A DNA stretch of 18,248 nucleotides, from positions 25,602-43,849 of the forward strand of contig DJQK01000126.1 in assembly GCA_002437575.1 (NCBI GenBank), read 5' to 3'. The translations under genes were made by a program, and so were the position numbers. The notes beneath the pieces were generated by a model, which was not told where the DNA came from, ran no database searches, and was given only the letters and a program-made list of their open reading frames with translations. Each line of letters starts with the position of its first letter. Position 1 is the first letter of the stretch. Below are positions 6,115 through 12,894 of the stretch, piece by piece. Source of the stretch: Clostridiales bacterium UBA6388 (GTDB lineage: Bacteria; Bacillota; Clostridia; Oscillospirales; Oscillospiraceae).

Positions 6115-6834
6115 ATGCCGGGACTCGGAACGATCATCAACACACTGGCCATCGTCGCAGGCGGCCTTCTGGGGCTGCTGTTCAAAAATTTGCTGACCGA
6201 ACGCATCGAAACGATGCTCGTCAAAACGCTCGGCGTGTGCGTGCTGTTCATCGGCACCGGCGGCACGCTCAGCCAGATGCTGCGCGTCACGCAGTCCGGC
6301 GCACTGGAGACCACCGGCACGATGATGCTGATCGTCTGCTTCGTGCTGGGAAGCGCGGTGGGTGAGCTTCTGGACCTGGAAGGAAAATTCGAGGGCTTCG
6401 GCGTCTGGCTCCGCAGAAAAACGCACAATGAATCCGACACCGGCTTTTTGTCGGCCTTCATCAACGCCTCTTTGACCGTCTGCATCGGGGCCATGGCCAT
6501 CGTCGGCGCGATCGAGGACGCGCTTGCGGGCGATATTTCGCTTCTTTGCGCGAAGGCGGCGCTGGACGCAGTGTTTGTCCTCGTCATGACGGCCTCGATG
6601 GGAAAAGGCTGCATTTTCTCGGCCATCCCCGTGGCGATCTTACAGGGCGCCGTGACCATCCTCGCGCGGCTCATCGCGCCGGTCCTGACAGACGCGGCCA
6701 TCGCAAATCTTTCGTACACCGGCTCGGTCATGATCTTCTGCGTGGGGCTGAATCTCGTCTGGGGCAAGACGATCAAGGTCGCCAATATGCTCCCAACGCT
6801 GATTTTCGCCGCTGTCTATGCGTTTTTATTCTGA
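6115..6834 (+). CDS. DUF554 family membrane protein (YdfK-like)
   Basis: A 239-residue protein with about six to seven hydrophobic membrane segments. It matches the DUF554 pattern: the opening GLGTIINTLAIVAGGLLGLL, the G-rich VLFIGTGGTLSQML, the conserved EL(L)DLEG motif in GSAVGELLDLEGKFE, then SFINASLTVCIGAMAIVGAIEDAL (here beginning AFINASL) and a C-terminal NLVWGKTIKVANMLP. The family has no established function; members are predicted inner-membrane transporters. The gene is monocistronic with its own promoter and binding site (AAAGGAG). It follows the metal regulator on the same strand, but an intervening terminator and promoter argue against an operon. The downstream 500 bases contain repeat copy B. 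Confidence 0.85.
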   Translation: MPGLGTIINTLAIVAGGLLGLLFKNLLTERIETMLVKTLGVCVLFIGTGGTLSQMLRVTQSGALETTGTMMLIVCFVLGSAVGELLDLEGKFEGFGVWLRRKTHNESDTGFLSAFINASLTVCIGAMAIVGAIEDALAGDISLLCAKAALDAVFVLVMTASMGKGCIFSAIPVAILQGAVTILARLIAPVLTDAAIANLSYTGSVMIFCVGLNLVWGKTIKVANMLPTLIFAAVYAFLF

Positions 6835-6849
6835 GTATTGGCACGCAAA

Positions 6850-7170
6850 AGCCTCGCAGCGTTTCGCGTCCGCGGGCGCGAAAAAATAGAAATCTATGTT
6901 ATCCGGCGGCGGCTTCCGACCGGAACAATACCTGCCGCCTCGCAAGGGTAGTTTTTTTGCCCCAGAACCAAATCAGGACCCATCGAAGCGGTTCTGATTT
7001 GGAGAGGCGAAGCAACGCAATGGATGAGCTCTGCCGCTTGCGGCAGAGTGAAGGATATGGAGTTTGCTTCGACGAGCGCGCAGTCGAGGCGCAATCTCTT
7101 TTCAAAAAAGCTCCTGCTTTTTTGAACATAATAAGAAAACCCGTAAGCAAGTGACCGGCTTGCTTACGGG
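6850..7170 (-). repeat. Multi-hairpin dispersed repeat, copy B (inverted relative to copy A)
   Basis: Matches copy A over its conserved blocks, read on the opposite strand. From the inner end: AGCCTCGCAG (6850-6859), the TTTCGCGTC/GGCGCGAAA hairpin (6862-6883), ATGTTATCC, the TCCGG/CCGGA hairpin (6902-6924), a variable module, GCGCGCAGTCG (7076-7086), a 10-bp A/T hairpin (7101-7126) and a 12-bp end hairpin (7140-7170). The variable module holds a 13-bp stem with one G-T pair (6968-7002) and an 8-bp stem (7008-7015 with 7064-7071) enclosing a 9-bp stem (7029-7048). Copy A has a different 12-bp hairpin there. No reading frame is convincing. Confidence 0.75.
7140..7170. terminator. End hairpin of copy B, likely terminator of the glycosyltransferase gene
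   Basis: A perfect 12-bp stem, CCCGTAAGCAAG/CTTGCTTACGGG, with a 7-base loop. On the minus strand it is followed by TTTTCTTATT, and on plus by CTTCTTT. It sits between the convergent DUF554 and glycosyltransferase genes. Confidence 0.6.
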
Positions 7171-7340
7171 CTTCTTTGAAAAAAGAGAGGAAAATGAAAA
7201 AAGACTGTATCGCTTCTTGCATGATCATAATATCAGGGGTTTGTTAAAAAAGATAGCGGGCATTTATTAAATATTTATAAAATCGTCCGTTATTTTTTGT
7301 TAACATTCCCAGTAATTTTGCTTTTGGGTGCGTCTTTCCC
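7171..7340. other. AT-rich spacer without a recognisable gene
   Basis: Rich in A/T runs. It holds only a 17-codon ATG frame at 7195 and the 3' untranslated region of the glycosyltransferase gene. I see nothing else in it. Confidence 0.5.
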
Positions 7341-8636
7341 TTAGAGGAAGCGTTCCGAGAGCTCTTCCATGCGCAGCTTGAATTTCTCCTGCCGGCGGCC
7401 GACGGCGGCGAGATACGACGCGATGGCGTGGAAGGCTTCGTCGCTCTGGCGGTTGTGGGCGGGATATTTTCCGGCCCTGAAATTTTCCAGCACGACCTCA
7501 TAGCGCTTTGACGCTCTGTGCACGGCGTCGGCCCAGGAAATATAAATTTCCTCCTGTGCGGTTTTGCCAACGCGCTGCATAAGATCGCGGTCTTTCGAGA
7601 GCTTCGTGAGCATTTTCGCCATCGACTGCGCGTTTTCCTCGATCAGAAAACCGCTTTCGCCGTCCTTGATGTCCTCCGCCGCGCAGCTTCCGCGCACAAG
7701 AACGCTTCCCAGCGCGCACGCCGCCGCCTCGCGCACGACAAGGCCGTTCGTGTCAAACGTCGACGGGAAGAGGAACAGATCCGCCCGGCAATACCACGCG
7801 CGGATCACGTTCCGGTCATAGGCCGGGGCGGTGAAAAAGACGCGGCCCTGCAAGCCCAATTCTTCTGAATATGCGATGACCTCGTCGCGGTCCGTGCCGT
7901 TTCCGACAAAGACCATGCGGAAATCGACGCCGGCGCTTTGCAGCTGCGCCAGCGCGTCGAGGATGATCCGGAGGCCCTTGTACCACATCATGCGGCCGAC
8001 GAACAAAAACATCGGCACGTTTTCCGGCAGGTCAAAGTCCTTCGTCACCTCGCGCACAAGGGCCTCTTCGACGCGGCCCTTTGCAAAATCGACGCCGTTC
8101 GGCATGACGAGATAGTCGCCCTGATAGCCGAGGCTCTTCAGATTCTCACCCGCGCCGCGGCTCACGGTCCAGACCTCGTCGCAGGCGGTGATATTGTCGA
8201 CGAGGACCTTCTTGGCCTCTTCCTGCAAAAGCTTTCCCTTGATGGCGTTTGCGATGTCAATGTCAAATTTTGTGTGATACGTGAACACAAGCGGCACGTG
8301 GATCCTGTCGCGCAGGGCCCTGGCCAGCATCGCGGACGTTACCGGGCAGTGGCAGTGGATGAGATCGAACCGCCGCTCGGTCAACGTTTCGAGCGTCTGG
8401 CCCGAAAACGGAAGTCCCGCGTGATAACCGACGAGCTTTGTCAGATCGACGCTCGGGTAGCGCACGATGGGAAACGCAAACTGCGAATCGTCCGCGCCCG
8501 GGTAGGCGGGCGTTACGACCGTGGCTCGTTCTCCTTCGTCCGTTAAAATTTTCGCATAATTGACCACCGCGTTGGCCACACCGTCGGTGACCGGCGGGAA
8601 AGAGTCGTTGATCAGGCAGATGCTGCGTTGTTCCAT
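7341..8636 (-). CDS. Glycosyltransferase family 4 (diacylglycerol/PimB-like glycosyltransferase)
   Basis: A 431-residue GT-B-fold retaining glycosyltransferase. The N-terminal acceptor domain opens with ICLINDSFPPVTDGVANAV and carries the DLIHCHCP and FTYHTKFD motifs typical of lipid-glucosylating GT4 enzymes. The donor domain has FVGRMMWYKGLRIILDAL and the E-x7-E-type element FDTNGLVVREAAA, in which the first acid is Asp, as in several diacylglycerol glucosyltransferases. A probable role is glycolipid synthesis at the inner membrane, but sugar and acceptor are inferred. ATG at 8636 has AAAGGAG seven bases upstream. Beyond the GT domains, a C-terminal basic/helical tail of about 60 residues may aid membrane association. 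The gene is monocistronic, convergent to DUF554 and divergent from the peptidase gene. Confidence 0.88.
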   Translation of the reverse strand: MEQRSICLINDSFPPVTDGVANAVVNYAKILTDEGERATVVTPAYPGADDSQFAFPIVRYPSVDLTKLVGYHAGLPFSGQTLETLTERRFDLIHCHCPVTSAMLARALRDRIHVPLVFTYHTKFDIDIANAIKGKLLQEEAKKVLVDNITACDEVWTVSRGAGENLKSLGYQGDYLVMPNGVDFAKGRVEEALVREVTKDFDLPENVPMFLFVGRMMWYKGLRIILDALAQLQSAGVDFRMVFVGNGTDRDEVIAYSEELGLQGRVFFTAPAYDRNVIRAWYCRADLFLFPSTFDTNGLVVREAAACALGSVLVRGSCAAEDIKDGESGFLIEENAQSMAKMLTKLSKDRDLMQRVGKTAQEEIYISWADAVHRASKRYEVVLENFRAGKYPAHNRQSDEAFHAIASYLAAVGRRQEKFKLRMEELSERFL

Positions 8637-8689
8637 CTGTATTCTCCTTTGCAGTTTTTTGGCAGGCGCAGGCTGTGCTTCTTATCCCT

Positions 8690-8718
8690 ATTATACCGTG
8701 TTTCTCGAAAAAGGGAAG
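8690..8718 (-). promoter_or_regulatory. Promoter of the glycosyltransferase gene
   Basis: On the minus strand a perfect TATAAT (8695-8690) is preceded, after 17 bases, by a poor -35 (CTTCCC). The start near 8683 leaves a leader of about 47 bases. Confidence 0.55.
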
Positions 8719-8738
8719 ATACAAAAAAACGCTTGCAT

Positions 8739-8766
8739 TTGACCGGCATTTGGTCAATACTATAGA
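8739..8766 (+). promoter_or_regulatory. Promoter with overlapping inverted repeat before the peptidase gene
   Basis: TTGACC (8739-8744) as -35 and TATAGA (8761-8766) as -10 have 16-base spacing. TTGACC-N7-GGTCAA (8739-8757) is an inverted repeat covering the spacer, a classic repressor-site position. TTTGGAGG at 8773-8780 serves the ATG at 8787. Confidence 0.5.
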
Positions 8767-8786
8767 AAACCCTTTGGAGGCTTCCC

Positions 8787-9479
8787 ATGCAATTGACCGT
8801 CGACGGCCTCGCCGTTACCGTCCTTCGAAAATCCATCCGGAATATGCACCTGCGCGTGCTTCCTCCCGCGGGCGATATCGTGATCACCGCGCCAAAAACG
8901 CTGCCAAGCGCCGCCATCGAACGCTTCGTGCGCGAAAAGCGCGGCTGGATCGAGCGGCAGAAGCTGAAAATTGCCGCCCGCCCGGCGGTCACGAACCCGG
9001 ACTATCTGGACGGCCAGACGATCTGGCTCTGGGGGCAAGCCGTCACGCTCCGGCTCTTTTTCGTTCCGCGCGGCAGAAAAGCGGTCTTACAGGGCGATGT
9101 GCTCACGCTGTTTGTGCTGCAAACGGACGATGCGTCCGCGCGGGAGGCGGCCGTGCTGGCGTTTTACCGCGAACAGCTGAAGGATGCAGTGGAAAAGCGC
9201 CTTCCGGTGTGGGAAGCAAGAACAGAGCTTTCCGCGTCCGGCGTACAGATCCGGAACATGAAAAGCCGCTGGGGCACGTGTAATGTAAAAACGCGCAGCA
9301 TTCTTCTCAATTTGCAGCTTGCCAAGCAGCCGCCGGTGTGCCTGGATTACGTTCTCGTCCACGAGCTGACGCACCTGCGCCATCCGGATCACAGCAGCGC
9401 CTTCTGGGACGACGTTTTTCGCGTGTTTCCCGACTGGAAGCAAGTGCGGCGGCAGCTCAATGAGAAACCATTTCTATAG
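8787..9479 (+). CDS. YgjP/SprT-like zinc metallopeptidase (M48-type, DUF45)
   Basis: 230 residues. The zinc-binding HELTH motif is at 192-196, with His202 (RHPDHSSAFW) as likely third ligand and Glu193 as the catalytic base. The family hallmark MKSRWGTC (159-165 region) precedes it, and the N-terminal half has the RKSIRNMHLRVLPPAGDIVITAP pattern of YgjP-like proteins (written here in parts: RKSIRNMHLRV, then PP.GD). Length is normal for this group. Bacterial YgjP-like proteins are poorly characterised cytosolic peptidases related to SprT/M48, and no substrate is known. It has its own promoter, a possible operator and a bidirectional terminator, so it is monocistronic. It is divergent from the glycosyltransferase gene, with about 150 bases between the start codons. 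Confidence 0.88.
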   Translation: MQLTVDGLAVTVLRKSIRNMHLRVLPPAGDIVITAPKTLPSAAIERFVREKRGWIERQKLKIAARPAVTNPDYLDGQTIWLWGQAVTLRLFFVPRGRKAVLQGDVLTLFVLQTDDASAREAAVLAFYREQLKDAVEKRLPVWEARTELSASGVQIRNMKSRWGTCNVKTRSILLNLQLAKQPPVCLDYVLVHELTHLRHPDHSSAFWDDVFRVFPDWKQVRRQLNEKPFL

Positions 9480-9483
9480 AAAA

Positions 9484-9511
9484 ACCCCGGAAACCGTACA
9501 GTTCCCGGGGT
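9484..9511. terminator. Bidirectional terminator between peptidase and P-II genes
   Basis: ACCCCGG (9484-9490) pairs with CCGGGGT (9505-9511), continued by AAC/GTT after one mismatch. On the minus strand TTTTTC follows, on plus AACTTTT. It lies in the 37 bases between convergent stop codons. Confidence 0.8.
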
Positions 9512-9516
9512 AACTT

Positions 9517-10185
9517 TTATGCTTCTTCGCGTTCTCTGAGGCCCGCGACCTTTGAAATGGGCAGCGAGAAGCAGATCGCGCCCGCTCTTGTGCCGGGGCC
9601 TGCCAGCGTTGCGATGGCCTGCATGATGGCGGCCTTTTCGTCCGCGTGGGAGACGATGTATAAAACGTCCTTTTCATCGGCCAGCCGGACGCCGAAGAAT
9701 TTCTCGGCCCGGTCCTTGCCGGTGCCCTTTGCGTGCAAAACCGTTCCGCCGCCGGCGCCTGCCGATCTTGCCGCGTCCATGACGGTGTCGGAATAGCCTT
9801 CGTTCATAATGGCAATGATCAGCTCATGCGAAAAATCCATCGCGGGTCTTCCTCCTGTCTGTGTCGAATCGGTCAGAAAGCCGAGCGTTCTGCCTCCGGC
9901 CACGCTTTTGAGCGGGATGGCCATCATCACGCCGTTGCCGGGGATGTCGATAAAAAGCTTCCGCTTGGCCGCTTTGAAGATCTGCTGCGTCTGTTCGCCG
10001 TCTGCCACGGTGCTGACGATCGCCTTCTGCGTCGCGTCCAGACCGTAATCGGAAAGCTGCTCTCCGGTGGCTGTGCCGCGGCCGAGCTTCGTGAGCGTCA
10101 TGCCCGTGCCCGCTGCGGCGTAAATGCCGGAGAGGGTCTCGGCGCGGTCGCGCTCGGAAATCGTGATCAGATAGTATAATTCCAT
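9517..10185 (-). CDS. Tandem P-II-like signalling protein linked to DUF1538
   Basis: 222 residues in two consecutive ferredoxin-like P-II-type halves. Half one is about 1-105, starting MELYYLITISERDRAETL and including KLFIDIPGNGVMMAIPL. Half two is about 118-215, starting FSHELIIAIMNEGYSDTVMD and including KDVLYIVSHADEKAAIMQAI. Canonical GlnB is a single 112-residue domain forming trimers, so this is a fused duplication. The long uridylylated T-loop tyrosine context is not evident. The ATG overlaps the DUF1538 stop by one base (TGATG), so the two are translationally coupled. By analogy with GlnK-AmtB it may gate or sense for the membrane partner, but this is inference. The terminator lies directly downstream. 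Confidence 0.82.
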   Translation of the reverse strand: MELYYLITISERDRAETLSGIYAAAGTGMTLTKLGRGTATGEQLSDYGLDATQKAIVSTVADGEQTQQIFKAAKRKLFIDIPGNGVMMAIPLKSVAGGRTLGFLTDSTQTGGRPAMDFSHELIIAIMNEGYSDTVMDAARSAGAGGGTVLHAKGTGKDRAEKFFGVRLADEKDVLYIVSHADEKAAIMQAIATLAGPGTRAGAICFSLPISKVAGLREREEA

Positions 10186-11708
10186 CACACGGCCTCCCAG
10201 AGTTCGATGATCTCGCTGTCTCCAAAGCTTGGAAGTGCGGCGGTTTTCGTCTTTCCGCGGGACTTGAGCACGTAGATCCCGCCCATGACCTGCACGGTGA
10301 TCAGCGGCATCATCGCGACCAGCGCCACAAGGCCGAACGCATCGGTCATCACGTTCCCGCCCAAAGCCGTGCACGCGCCCATCGCCAGCGGCAGCATGAA
10401 CGTCGCCGTCAGAGGCCCCGACGCCACGCCGCCGGAGTCAAAGGCGATGGCCGTAAATGTGCGCGGAACAAAAAAGCTCAGACCAAGTGCGATCGCGTAC
10501 CCCGGAACGAGGAAGTAAAGGATCTGGATCCCGGTCAGAACGCGCACCATCGCAAGTCCGTTTGCAAGCGCCACGGCGACAGACAGACTCAAGCCCATCG
10601 CCTTTGCAGAAATTGCGCCGGAGGTCAGCTCTTCGACCTGACGGTTCAGAATATGCACCGCGGGCTCGGCGTCGATGATGAACCAGCCCATGAGCATCGC
10701 CAGCGGAATGAGAAGCCCCTCCAGCCCGCTAGAGGCAAGCTCGCTTCCCAACACGTAGCCCAGCGGCGAAAAGCCGACGTTCACGCCCGTGAGGAACAAG
10801 ACCAGCCCCAGAAACGTGAAGCCAACGCCGCGCACGATGCGCAGGAATGGAAGCCTGCGCAGGTGCAGCGCAAAGATCTGGAACAGCAGGAAAAACGCGA
10901 AGATCGGCAAAAGCGCCATCGCAACTTCCAGAATGTAATCGGGAAGGCTCTTCACATACGCCGCGCCGAGCTCGACAGAGGTCGAAAAGCCGCGCACGAG
11001 CATATCCACATCCGCCTTCGTGCTCGCCGGGTAGATCGCGCCCAGCAGCATCACGGCCAGCACCGGGCCGATCGAGCACAGGGCAACTAAGCCGAAGCTG
11101 TCCGCTTTGGCGTTTTCGTCGCTTCGGATGGACGCCACGCCCACGCCGAGCGCCATGATAAAAGGCACCGTCATCGGCCCTGTCGTCACGCCGCCGGAGT
11201 CAAACGCGACGGACAAAAAGCCCGCGTCCGACAAAAATGCGCCCACAAAAACGACCGCGTAGAAAATGATCAGAAGCAGCCGGAGCGAGATGGAAAACAG
11301 GATCCTCGCCATGCACAGCATCAGAAAAAGGCCCACGCCGGCGGATACCGTGACGATCAGCACTGTCTTGTCGATCGCCGGAACGTTCGTCGCCAGCACC
11401 TGCAGATCGGGCTCGGCCGTCGTGATCGCGACGCCCAGCAGAAAGCTCACGAGCAGGATGAACCAGAGCTTTTTCGATCTCGTCATCCTTGCGCCGATAA
11501 GGTTTCCGATGCGCGACATCGAAAGCTCCGCGCCCAGCGTGAAAAGGCCCATGCCGAGAATGAGAAGTCCCGAGCCGAGCAGAAACGAGAGCATCAGCCC
11601 CACGTCCACCTGCACGAGCGCCAGACACAGCACCGCCACGATCGCCGTCACCGGCAGGACCGACGACGCCGCCTCCTTCAGTTTTTCCGCCAACACCCGA
11701 TACTGCAA
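10185..11708 (-). CDS. DUF1538 family duplicated membrane protein
   Basis: A 507-residue polytopic membrane protein with roughly twelve hydrophobic segments and an internal duplication about 254 residues apart. FDSGGVTTGP (169-178) recurs as FDSGGVASGP (423-432), AEPDLQVL (99-106) as AEPAVHIL (348-355), and DSFGLVAL (203-210) as DAFGLVAL (457-464). Two such repeats are the mark of DUF1538 and resemble inverted-repeat secondary transporters. The repeated acidic Asp/Gly segments in membrane regions are good candidates for a substrate or ion path. The substrate is unknown. TTG at 11708 is the start, with AAGGAG seven bases upstream. It is first in a two-gene operon with the coupled P-II-like gene. 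Confidence 0.85.
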   Translation of the reverse strand: MQYRVLAEKLKEAASSVLPVTAIVAVLCLALVQVDVGLMLSFLLGSGLLILGMGLFTLGAELSMSRIGNLIGARMTRSKKLWFILLVSFLLGVAITTAEPDLQVLATNVPAIDKTVLIVTVSAGVGLFLMLCMARILFSISLRLLLIIFYAVVFVGAFLSDAGFLSVAFDSGGVTTGPMTVPFIMALGVGVASIRSDENAKADSFGLVALCSIGPVLAVMLLGAIYPASTKADVDMLVRGFSTSVELGAAYVKSLPDYILEVAMALLPIFAFFLLFQIFALHLRRLPFLRIVRGVGFTFLGLVLFLTGVNVGFSPLGYVLGSELASSGLEGLLIPLAMLMGWFIIDAEPAVHILNRQVEELTSGAISAKAMGLSLSVAVALANGLAMVRVLTGIQILYFLVPGYAIALGLSFFVPRTFTAIAFDSGGVASGPLTATFMLPLAMGACTALGGNVMTDAFGLVALVAMMPLITVQVMGGIYVLKSRGKTKTAALPSFGDSEIIELWEAV

Positions 11709-11744
11709 ATCGCCACTCCTTTTTGTCTGTTCCTTCTGCCTGTC

Positions 11745-11753
11745 ATGATACCA
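11745..11753 (-). promoter_or_regulatory. Extended -10 promoter of the DUF1538/P-II operon
   Basis: On the minus strand TGG-TATCAT (11753-11745), within GGATATCTGGTATCATGACAGG. The -35 (TGGAAA) is weak. It closely resembles the element before the B6 operon. Confidence 0.5.
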
Positions 11754-11869
11754 GATATCCGGCCCTTTTTCCAGTTAAGAAGTCCATACACTTGTAAACA
11801 TTCTGCAAACAGAAAAAACCTGCCGCAAATGGTGAACACGCATAAGGACAACAACAAATAACTGCTCAG

Positions 11870-11913
11870 AGCAAGAACCGGCAACAGTCAAATGACTGTT
11901 GCCGGTTCTTGCT
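11870..11913. repeat. Perfect 21-bp inverted repeat with 2-base centre
   Basis: Arms at 11870-11890 and 11893-11913 are exact reverse complements (AGCAAGAACCGG... / ...CCGGTTCTTGCT), separated by AA. No T run follows on either strand. On the minus strand it begins inside the TAG stop codon of the orphan frame at 11912-12013, so it would form a hairpin right at that gene's 3' end. The remaining bases of 11754-11869 show no gene. Confidence 0.8.
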
Positions 11914-12013
11914 AATATGGGCTCAAGGGCACCTCAAAGTGATATAATGGCTTAGCATCGGTGACAAGCTTGGAGAACTTGTATACCTGTCTTTTTGGGG
12001 TGCTCGACGCACA
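11912..12013 (-). pseudogene. Orphan C-terminal coding fragment, unrecognised
   Basis: An open stretch of 33 codons between TGA (12016-12014) and TAG (11914-11912). Its end reads like a genuine protein C terminus (KFSKLVTDAKPLYHFEVP, then LSPY). It has no start codon or ribosome binding site, and the sequence upstream is closed in this frame. I read it as the remnant of a gene whose 5' part was deleted or frameshifted, possibly from a mobile element. It may also be a chance frame inside a repeated noncoding sequence. Confidence 0.35.
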
Positions 12014-12023
12014 TCACATTCAA

Positions 12024-12058
12024 AGGCGGCCTGCAAGTTTTTAGCCTGCAAGCCGCCT
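12024..12058. terminator. Hairpin downstream of the transporter operon, possible terminator
   Basis: AGGCGGC (12024-12030) and TGCA pair with TGCA and GCCGCCT (12052-12058) across one mismatch. On the minus strand the stem ends in ...CCGCCTTTG, with only three T, so termination would be weak. The stretch 12059-12136 carries no other signal. Confidence 0.4.
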
Positions 12059-12136
12059 ACCACAAAACGCAACTTTAAACACAACAGTGCCCCTTAAATT
12101 CTAAGGACTCCTTTGACTTGTGACAGCAGATACAGA

Positions 12137-12889
12137 TTATTTTTCACACACAATCACAAACATTGGCGTACTGCGAAAACGAATCTGTTTTTCTTTCGGC
12201 CAAATCTTCTGCGTAATGTTAAAGTCGCATCGAAGCCGCGTCCAATTTAGCTGTGCCAGCTTTTCTAAATCCCATTGTGGGCGGCGAACTTTACACATGG
12301 GCGCATTTCTCCGGTACGCATCTTGTCTGGCAGTATTATGAACCGCAGACACGCCATATGTTTTTTCATATTCCAGATAATCCGCCTGTACTTGCGCCAT
12401 AAGTTCCGGGTCGTGAAACTGTCGATTCCAGTTCGCATCGAAAATAATCAGCCGTCCATGCGGCGCAAGTAAACTCCACCAATACCGATATGTTTTCTCC
12501 GCATCTGGCAGCGTCCACGTTACATTCCGGCTGATCATGCAATCCAGACTCCCCGCTTCAAATGGCAAAGAATCCGCGTCGGCCTGGATAAATTCTTGCG
12601 GAGTACCTGCAATCGCTGCGTTTTGCGATGCTTCTGCAAGCATTTCTGGAGAAATATCCGCGCCGATGCAAGGATACCCCATTTGCCCAAGGACGATTGG
12701 GAAGAAACCGGGACCGGTTCCGACATCCACAATTTTCAGCATTTTGTCCGCACATGCCGGAAGCGTATCTGAAAATACCTCTTTCCACGCACCAAGGAGC
12801 GTTATGTTGGAAAGCTCTGCCCGGATACTTTCGCTGTATGCTTTTGATTCATATGCCCAGTTAAAGGCACGCTCTGCAATCATGTCCAT
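12137..12889 (-). CDS. Class I SAM-dependent methyltransferase, last gene of the transporter operon
   Basis: 250 residues. SAM-binding motif I VDVGTGPG is at residues 54-61, an acidic residue ends strand 2 (ADIS, Asp78), and ADADSLPF at 103-110 and the hydrophobic strand GRLIIFDANW at 145-154 follow: the UbiE/methyltransferase-11 layout. The C-terminal region (QWDLEKLAQLNWTRLRC) is a family-specific cap likely to set the substrate, which is unknown. ATG at 12889 is preferred: it follows the binding-protein stop by five bases and has AAGGAAA upstream. A GTG at 12919 would overlap the upstream gene by 25 bases without a binding site. Its place in the operon suggests modification of the transported ligand or a chelator, by inference. 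Confidence 0.8.
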   Translation of the reverse strand: MDMIAERAFNWAYESKAYSESIRAELSNITLLGAWKEVFSDTLPACADKMLKIVDVGTGPGFFPIVLGQMGYPCIGADISPEMLAEASQNAAIAGTPQEFIQADADSLPFEAGSLDCMISRNVTWTLPDAEKTYRYWWSLLAPHGRLIIFDANWNRQFHDPELMAQVQADYLEYEKTYGVSAVHNTARQDAYRRNAPMCKVRRPQWDLEKLAQLNWTRLRCDFNITQKIWPKEKQIRFRSTPMFVIVCEK

Positions 12890-12894
12890 CTGCG

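Noticed and set aside
7195..7248. 17-codon small peptide MKKDCIASCMIIISGVC
   Set aside because: AGAGAGG is only three bases from the ATG, the frame is too short to judge, and it lies in an AT-rich 3' spacer. Nothing beyond chance supports it.
10185..10374. Longer start for the P-II-like gene, reading back to 10374
   Set aside because: The upstream part overlaps the DUF1538 gene out of frame. The ATG at 10185 is coupled to that gene's stop and opens a proper P-II-like strand.
11943..11948. TATAAT as a plus-strand promoter
   Set aside because: No -35 box at suitable spacing, and no plus-strand gene or RNA-like structure follows. It lies inside the orphan coding fragment.
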